Shown here: piece by piece, positions 6,441 to 9,863 of the stretch
Layout of the letters: the number at the start of each line of letters is the position of its first letter
Numbering within the stretch: the first letter of the stretch is position 1
Source: Atopobiaceae bacterium
GTDB lineage: Bacteria > Actinomycetota > Coriobacteriia > Coriobacteriales > Atopobiaceae
Direction of reading: 5' to 3'
DNA length: 9,863 bases
NCBI GenBank assembly: GCA_017510875.1
Contig: JAFWLX010000036.1
Coordinates: forward strand, 1-9,863
Notes under the pieces: model-generated
Seen by the model: the letters and a program-made list of their open reading frames with translations, nothing else
Database searches by the model: none
What the model was told of the DNA's origin: nothing
Position numbers and translations under genes: made by a program

Positions 6441-6926
6441 CTAGTCGTTCCTCAGCGCGACACAGAAGTCTTCAATCTTGCGCTCGTTGTCTACGCTGGG
6501 CTTATCCTTGGGATCGATGAGCACAAGCTCTGCCTCTAGAGCGTCAATACCCAAACAAGCTTTGAGCCTGTCAAAGGCCTTCTCGGCACCGTTTCCGCTT
6601 TGGCAGGCAAAGGCGGCGATGCGCTTTCCGCGCAAATCGTTCTCGGTGACAAACGTGCGTAGCGGCGGAGTAATGTTGCTAGCCCACACGGGGAATCCCA
6701 GAATCACACGGTCGTAAGCCGTACTGTCAAACTCATACGGCTCAAGATCAGGGGCCTCCGACATAACAACGCTCATTCCGCCCCAGAAAAACTTACGGAA
6801 ACCGCTTGTGGGATACACCTTCTTTGAATAGATGCGCAGCATATCGGCTCCAAGTGAGTCAGCAATCTTCCGTGCTGCGTAATCGGTGTTTCCTTCAAGC
6901 GAGTAATACACCACCGCTGTGTTCAT
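6441..6926 (-). CDS. Flavodoxin-family protein
   Basis: The 161-residue FMN-binding electron carrier or small flavoprotein is cytoplasmic. The phosphate-binding loop YSLEGNT (8-14) follows the first strand (MNTAVVYY), as in flavodoxins. The second FMN-loop region is probably ILGFPVWASNITPPLRTFV (about 85-103), and the third is AFACQSGNGAEKAF (about 108-121). The protein is near the usual short-flavodoxin length, with no fused domain. ATG 6926 is chosen because the protein then begins directly at the first beta strand; a TTG at 6962 would add 12 unrelated residues and lacks a ribosome-binding site. A flavodoxin-like protoporphyrinogen oxidase (HemG type) is an alternative, but no haem genes are nearby. 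It lies between repeat A and the methyltransferase gene, transcribed the same way as the latter, 138 bp downstream of it. Confidence 0.88.
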   Translation of the reverse strand: MNTAVVYYSLEGNTDYAARKIADSLGADMLRIYSKKVYPTSGFRKFFWGGMSVVMSEAPDLEPYEFDSTAYDRVILGFPVWASNITPPLRTFVTENDLRGKRIAAFACQSGNGAEKAFDRLKACLGIDALEAELVLIDPKDKPSVDNERKIEDFCVALRND

Positions 6927-7017
6927 GTTTCCCCGTTCGTCCGGCTGCTTGGCTAACTGCAAACAGTCGTTGTTTTACGTCTGATGCCCTAACGTGTCAA
7001 GTCATCAAGGCCAGCTG

Positions 7018-7049
7018 AGTGGAACACACTCCTGGGAATGTGTTCCACT
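7018..7049. repeat. 11-bp perfect inverted repeat downstream of the methyltransferase
   Basis: AGTGGAACACA (7018-7028) and TGTGTTCCACT (7039-7049) are perfectly complementary around a 10-base loop. It lies 15 bases beyond the methyltransferase stop, so a weak terminator is possible, but neither side has a T-run. An operator for the downstream flavodoxin gene, which starts 91 bp further along the minus strand, is another reading. Confidence 0.6.
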
Positions 7050-7064
7050 AGGACGCATGACAAG

Positions 7065-7781
7065 CTAGCTTCGTCTCAGCTCCACAGCAATCGTGTTGAG
7101 ATACTCGAGCGCCCCTGCCTCGACGGCCTTGCGGTCCCCTTGTGCGTACTCGTTGTCACAGCAGATCCAGTCGTGCCATGCCTCGGCGGTGCAGGACATC
7201 TCGTGCATGTCAACGATCTCTACCCCTGCGGTCTGCGAGAGATTGTTGCGCCACCAGCTCATGTCGTGCATGTACTCAAGCTGCTCGGGAGTCCACGACG
7301 CAGTGAGGCAGGCAGGCAGATTGTCGTGGCAGTCGCGCACCATGCCGGCAATCGCAAACAGAAGTGTGCCACCATGCTTGACCAGTGGCAACAGGCACGA
7401 GCCCAGATACTGTGGGTCGCGGCCAAAGTAGTTGTAGGAGTCAACGCTTACCACCGCATCAAAGAACTCGGTGGCAAAGGGCAAGGCGTTTGCATCGGCC
7501 TTGAGCGGCACAATCTGGTGGTTGGTAAGCCCAAGGCTCTCGAAGAAACGCATGTTATCGCCTGGCTCGCTCCAAAGGTCTGCGGCATAGACGGTAAATC
7601 CGTACTCGCGCGCCATAAGGGCACTTGTAAGGCCGGTGCCGCTACCAAGGTCGAGCATCACCGATCCTGCAGGGATCTGCGAGCCGTAAAGCAGCTCTTC
7701 GCAAAGCTTCAGGGGGTTTGGCCCCATGCTCTTCTCAAGCACGATGGATTGCGCAAAGGTGTCTGCCTTAGTGAAATTCAT
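7065..7781 (-). CDS. Class I SAM-dependent methyltransferase
   Basis: The 238-residue Rossmann-fold enzyme transfers a methyl group from S-adenosylmethionine to an unidentified acceptor. The SAM-binding motif I is MLDLGSGTGLTS (42-53). The acidic residue after strand 2 is Asp68 (VYAADLW), the adenine-side motif is KADANALPF (94-102), and FFDAVVSVDSYNYFG (106-120) is the post-II region. A Trp-, Met- and Cys-rich C-terminal part (about 160-220, including MHDMSWWRNNL) may shape the acceptor pocket. ATG 7781 is preferred; upstream codons in the same frame add about 25 residues that do not look like this fold and leave no clear ribosome-binding site. It resembles small-molecule methyltransferases of the UbiE/MerR-associated kind, but no substrate can be named. 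It may be cotranscribed with the flavodoxin. Confidence 0.87.
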   Translation of the reverse strand: MNFTKADTFAQSIVLEKSMGPNPLKLCEELLYGSQIPAGSVMLDLGSGTGLTSALMAREYGFTVYAADLWSEPGDNMRFFESLGLTNHQIVPLKADANALPFATEFFDAVVSVDSYNYFGRDPQYLGSCLLPLVKHGGTLLFAIAGMVRDCHDNLPACLTASWTPEQLEYMHDMSWWRNNLSQTAGVEIVDMHEMSCTAEAWHDWICCDNEYAQGDRKAVEAGALEYLNTIAVELRRS

Positions 7782-8057
7782 GATATGGTCCCGTTCTGTT
7801 TTGAATCCGTATACAAAGGCGGTTTTGGAACGCAACAAACCAAGGGCACCTAACATGCCCTCTCTGTGCAGGCAAATGATGCTGCACAGCTGTTTGATTA
7901 GCGTTCCCTACAGAACAATGACCAAAAAGACATCCCCTTGAAGGACTGTTGCAAAGGCCCCGCGCCTTTGCGTTGACAGCAGCATGCCACGATGCCAACG
8001 CATTGTCAAACTTGTTGCATAACAGATGTAGACGAGCGCAAGTTTCTTGTCACTGGT
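7782..8057. other. Intergenic region upstream of the methyltransferase, hairpins only
   Basis: No gene is supported here. GCAAAGGC (7951-7958) and GCCTTTGC (7964-7971) form an 8-bp hairpin with a 5-base loop. TTGACA (7973-7978) and TGTCAA (8004-8009) are mirror copies; on the minus strand the latter reads as a perfect -35 hexamer, but the matching -10 (CATGCT at 17 bases) is weak. AAACTTG (8008-8014) and CAAGTTT (8039-8045) form another inverted repeat. A minus-strand promoter for the methyltransferase probably lies in this region. Confidence 0.4.
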
Positions 8058-8262
8058 CACGGGTAGGCCAGGAGGGTGACCCTCGGAGCTTCGCTTCGGC
8101 TAAGCGCTCCGCCCTTACGGCGCGGCAGCTGCGGACTTTTGTACGAGCCCTTCGGGCCGTGACATGCCACTGGCATGTCACGCAGACAGTCTCGCTCCCG
8201 CCGCGCCGACGGGCGGAGCAGCCTCAGAAGGAGCCCGAGGGTTGCCGGCCGGCCGGTCCGTG
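8058..8262. repeat. Structured palindromic repeat, copy B
   Basis: The 205-bp copy of the element at 6157-6387, in the same orientation, has these stems: CACGG (8058-8062) with CCGTG (8258-8262), GGCC (8066-8069) with GGCC (8251-8254), CCCTCGG (8080-8086) with CCGAGGG (8235-8241), GCTCCGCCC (8106-8114) with GGGCGGAGC (8211-8219), and 8118-8125 with 8201-8208. The side hairpin (8093-8105), the opposite loop (8220-8229) and a 40-base core (8143-8182, including the 11-bp central hairpin 8158-8182) are identical to copy A. The outer stem and part of the 9-bp stem differ in sequence but stay complementary. Copy B lacks about 15 bp of copy A (around 6246-6260) and has an extra CAGACAGT near 8183-8190. 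It ends 40 bp beyond the stop codon of the minus-strand HD gene. Confidence 0.88.
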
Positions 8263-8302
8263 GGAGGCGGCGTCCCCAGAGGCCCCTTCCGTTGCGGCCC
8301 CG

Positions 8303-8812
8303 TCACGAATGCCTTTTGCGGGCGTAGTCACGCACCTTCTTTGCGGCTTCGCGACGTACCTCTTTCATGGAGCAGAGCTTGTCTGCAGCCACCACAACCC
8401 AACCGGTGGCATAGCGCGGAGTGACGATCCCAATGGGCCACATGTGACGCTTGATGGCATCAAGCTGTACGCTGTTGGCGCCAAACTCCTCGGCGGCAAT
8501 GCGCGAACCTTCTTTGGGATGCGAGTAGGCCTTCTTGCGCGAGGGGCTTAGAAACACATCGTCCTCGGTCATACCAATGTCATGCAGAAGGCTTGCGCGC
8601 ACCACGTCATTCTCGTCAATATGGACGCCATGGCTAGAGAGCCAGCGCGTTATGCCCAGGGCGTAGGTGGCCGTCTCGAGGGAGTGACAGGCAATGTTGC
8701 CGCTCTTGCTGTGGTGAGGCACCCGCTTTGCCTTGTCAAAGCGATCGGAGTGGATGATATCCTCACCCACCTGTGCCACTTCTTTAACGAGGTCAACCCT
8801 GGCGTCTGCCAT
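8303..8812 (-). CDS. Small HD-domain hydrolase
   Basis: The 169-residue soluble protein belongs to the HD metal-dependent phosphohydrolase superfamily. HHSKSGNIACHSLETA (33-48) supplies His43, LLHDIGM (75-81) supplies His77-Asp78, and Asp144 (VVAADKLCSMKEV) is the last expected ligand. Extra histidines His98 (YSHPKEGSRIAAEEFG) and His123 (IKRHMWP) suit a binuclear site. It is compact, with no sensor domain, and is unlike the YpgQ-type protein at 2655-3269. ATG 8812 is chosen because GGAGA (8818-8822) stands 5 bases upstream; an ATG at 8824 overlaps that site and a TTG at 8833 has none. The substrate is unknown. The gene is alone on its strand between the REPIN-like repeat and repeat B. Confidence 0.88.
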   Translation of the reverse strand: MADARVDLVKEVAQVGEDIIHSDRFDKAKRVPHHSKSGNIACHSLETATYALGITRWLSSHGVHIDENDVVRASLLHDIGMTEDDVFLSPSRKKAYSHPKEGSRIAAEEFGANSVQLDAIKRHMWPIGIVTPRYATGWVVVAADKLCSMKEVRREAAKKVRDYARKRHS

Positions 8813-8817
8813 AATCG

Positions 8818-8822
8818 TCTCC
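8818..8822 (-). promoter_or_regulatory. Ribosome-binding site that fixes the small HD gene start
   Basis: GGAGA on the minus strand lies 5 bases before the ATG at 8812. It overlaps the next upstream in-frame ATG (8824), which argues against that start. Confidence 0.65.
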
Positions 8823-8844
8823 ATCGCCCACAATCAAACCTCAA

Positions 8845-8859
8845 GCCACGCAACGTGGC
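8845..8859. repeat. Short hairpin upstream of the small HD gene
   Basis: GCCACG and CGTGGC pair around the loop CAA, 33 bp before the HD start codon. It shares the CACG/CGTGG theme with the larger repeats at 8892-9053 and could be a leader hairpin or operator. Confidence 0.5.
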
Positions 8860-8891
8860 GCATGTACCTATCATTTATTACCCTCTTGCTC

Positions 8892-8933
8892 ACGTACTTT
8901 TGCCTACGTGGCAATTACCCAAGAAAAGTACGT
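8892..8933. repeat. 10-bp perfect inverted repeat with nested hairpin
   Basis: ACGTACTTTT (8892-8901) and AAAAGTACGT (8924-8933) are perfectly complementary. Inside lies an alternative stem, TTGCC (8900-8904) with GGCAA (8910-8914) around TACGT, which uses the last two bases of the outer left arm, so the two folds compete at the edge. It lies about 80-120 bp upstream of the small HD gene. Confidence 0.6.
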
Positions 8934-8948
8934 AAGTGTCGTTCGTTA

Positions 8949-9053
8949 AGCGTGGATTAGGGGACCGTCTCTTAATCCACGTGGCAGAAACCAGTAGTGT
9001 TCCGTAGTGTCTCTCCGCCACGTGGATTAAGGGACGGTCCCCCAATCCACGCT
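8949..9053. repeat. REPIN-like nested inverted repeat
   Basis: Two 37-bp units, 8949-8985 and 9017-9053, are reverse complements with only two differences (an A-C mismatch and a G-T wobble), separated by 31 bases. Each unit is itself an imperfect palindrome: a GTGGATT/AATCCAC frame around a GGGGACCGTC core. Two palindromic units in opposite orientation is the layout of a REPIN (a pair of REP sequences moved as a unit by a RAYT transposase elsewhere in the genome). The spacer carries the tandem GTAGTGT (8994-9000 and 9004-9010). It lies between the small HD gene's upstream region and the 3' end of the cupin gene, where it may also end transcription from the cupin. Confidence 0.8.
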
Positions 9054-9080
9054 CCAAGTAGAATCGTTGCGCTGCCTTCG

Positions 9081-9425
9081 TTAGTACAGAATCAGGGCAA
9101 TGAACTCCAGTGGCTCGTCGCCGGTATTCTTTAGGCCATGCTTCTCGCCGTTGTTGCAGACAGTGGTGTCACCAGGACCAACCTGCACCGCGGTGCCGTT
9201 GTCGTTGTACTCTCCCGTACCCTTGAGGAAGTAGAAGATCTCGTTATCGCCCTCGTGCTCGTGCTCGCCAATGCTGTTGCCAGGGGCAAGAATCATGTGA
9301 TTGAACAGCCTACCCTTGCCGTAGAGCTCTTCCTCGCTCTCGCAGATCTTGTGCATCTCGGTCTCGCCGTTGCCACCACGAATGCAGCGATACTCGATAA
9401 CCTGGTCGTCCTTCTTCCTAAGCAT
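9081..9425 (-). CDS. Single-domain cupin protein
   Basis: The 114-residue protein forms one beta-barrel cupin. Motif 1 is HEHEGDNEIFYFLKGTGEY (55-73), with metal ligands His55, His57 and Glu62. Motif 2 is GDTTVCNNGEKHGLKN (85-100), with His96 as the fourth ligand. All four ligands are present, so it should bind a divalent metal. Cupins this small range from metal-dependent isomerases and dioxygenases to plain ligand-binding proteins, and no substrate is readable. ATG 9425 is supported by AGAGGAG about 7 bases upstream. It lies 36 bp downstream of the alcohol dehydrogenase gene on the same strand, so the two are probably cotranscribed; a role in the same small-molecule pathway is inferred only from this. 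Confidence 0.9.
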   Translation of the reverse strand: MLRKKDDQVIEYRCIRGGNGETEMHKICESEEELYGKGRLFNHMILAPGNSIGEHEHEGDNEIFYFLKGTGEYNDNGTAVQVGPGDTTVCNNGEKHGLKNTGDEPLEFIALILY

Positions 9426-9461
9426 GCTGGTCTCCTCTCTTGTGGACTCTACTATGCAAAC

Positions 9462-9863
9462 TCAAGCAAACATGTTCACGAGCATGTTGCGAATTGCCTC
9501 TATCGTGACATCCGCCCGTGTGTTCTTGACCGAGCCATTGTTCTCCCAGCGGGGCAGCGCCTCGTCAATCTCATCAACAGTCATATCAAAATCGAAGGTG
9601 GGAAGGCATCCCTCGATCAGGCGGATATAGGCACCCTCTTCTATGCCAACCTCGCTGCAGAACGCGTCCGAATAGGCAGGGTCGGCTTCGCGTACGCTGG
9701 CAAGCATTGCGGGCAAGAAGGTTGCGCAGGCAAAGCCGTGGGCAACACCGTAGTTCTCGGTAAGGTAGTAGCCCACGTTGTGCGGGAAGCACGTGCCCGT
9801 GGTGTTGATAGCAAGTCCACCGAGAATCGATGCCTCGTAGAGCTGGCGGTACAGCTCGTCGCT
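9462..9863 (-). CDS. Iron-containing alcohol dehydrogenase, C-terminal part (5' end outside window)
   Basis: Only the last 133 codons are visible; the open frame runs off the right edge, so no start is assigned. The first readable part, LYEASILGGLAINTTGTCFP then HNVGYYLTENYGVAHG, matches the helical C-terminal half of group III (Fe-type) alcohol dehydrogenases. There, the histidines of FPHNVGY and YGVAHGFAC sit where the iron ligands are expected. The NAD(P)-binding N-terminal half and the other ligands (Asp and one His) must lie beyond 9863. These enzymes reduce aldehydes or ketones to alcohols in fermentation, or oxidise diols and glycerol. The tail ends VTIEAIRNMLVNMFA. The substrate cannot be told. 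The cupin follows on the same strand. Confidence 0.88.
   Translation of the reverse strand, partial: SDELYRQLYEASILGGLAINTTGTCFPHNVGYYLTENYGVAHGFACATFLPAMLASVREADPAYSDAFCSEVGIEEGAYIRLIEGCLPTFDFDMTVDEIDEALPRWENNGSVKNTRADVTIEAIRNMLVNMFA

Noticed and set aside
7973..8009. Promoter from the TTGACA hexamers
   Set aside because: The -35-like sequences are perfect on each strand, but no acceptable -10 box stands 16-18 bases away, so no promoter is called.
7949..8551. Plus-strand open frame of 200 codons across repeat B
   Set aside because: The middle is repeat-derived, as above, and its 3' part is antisense to the well-supported small HD gene.
1..9863. CRISPR array, tRNA, rRNA, transposase or integrase
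   Set aside because: No regularly spaced short repeats, cloverleaf, rRNA-like stretch or recombinase motifs were found on either strand by reading.

Overview
The window looks like chromosomal DNA from a GC-rich, probably anaerobic Gram-positive bacterium. My best guess is the Actinobacteria class Coriobacteriia (relatives of Olsenella, Atopobium or Collinsella). This rests on codon style, purine-rich ribosome-binding sites, GTG starts and gene types (GH25 muramidase, flavodoxin, iron-dependent alcohol dehydrogenase); it is inference, because there is no rRNA or other marker gene here.

Positions 104-2649 (+) hold a compact four-gene cyclic-nucleotide operon: two small paralogous stand-alone cyclic-nucleotide-binding (CNB) proteins, a metallo-beta-lactamase-fold hydrolase that could be a phosphodiesterase, and a soluble class III nucleotide cyclase whose usual purine-selecting lysine position is glycine. 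The cyclase would make the signal, the hydrolase might remove it and the CNB proteins would bind it. No output domain is fused to any of them. A convergent gene for a YpgQ/YedJ-like HD phosphohydrolase (2655-3269, -) abuts the operon.

Positions 3416-6033 hold a membrane-anchored GH25 muramidase (+) and, convergent with it across a 68-bp near-perfect hairpin, a polytopic HD-GYP protein (-) predicted to degrade cyclic di-GMP.

Positions 6034-8302 contain a flavodoxin (-) and a class I methyltransferase (-). They are bracketed by two same-orientation copies of a 205-231 bp palindromic repeat (6157-6387 and 8058-8262). The copies share identical loops and central hairpin, but their stems differ in sequence while staying complementary, so the fold appears conserved. 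I do not recognise this element; it is the most interesting non-coding feature of the window.

Positions 8303-9863 carry a small HD-domain hydrolase (-), a 105-bp REPIN-like nested inverted repeat (8949-9053), a cupin (-) and the 3' part of an iron-containing alcohol dehydrogenase (-) that runs off the right edge. No CRISPR array, tRNA, rRNA, transposase or integrase was seen.
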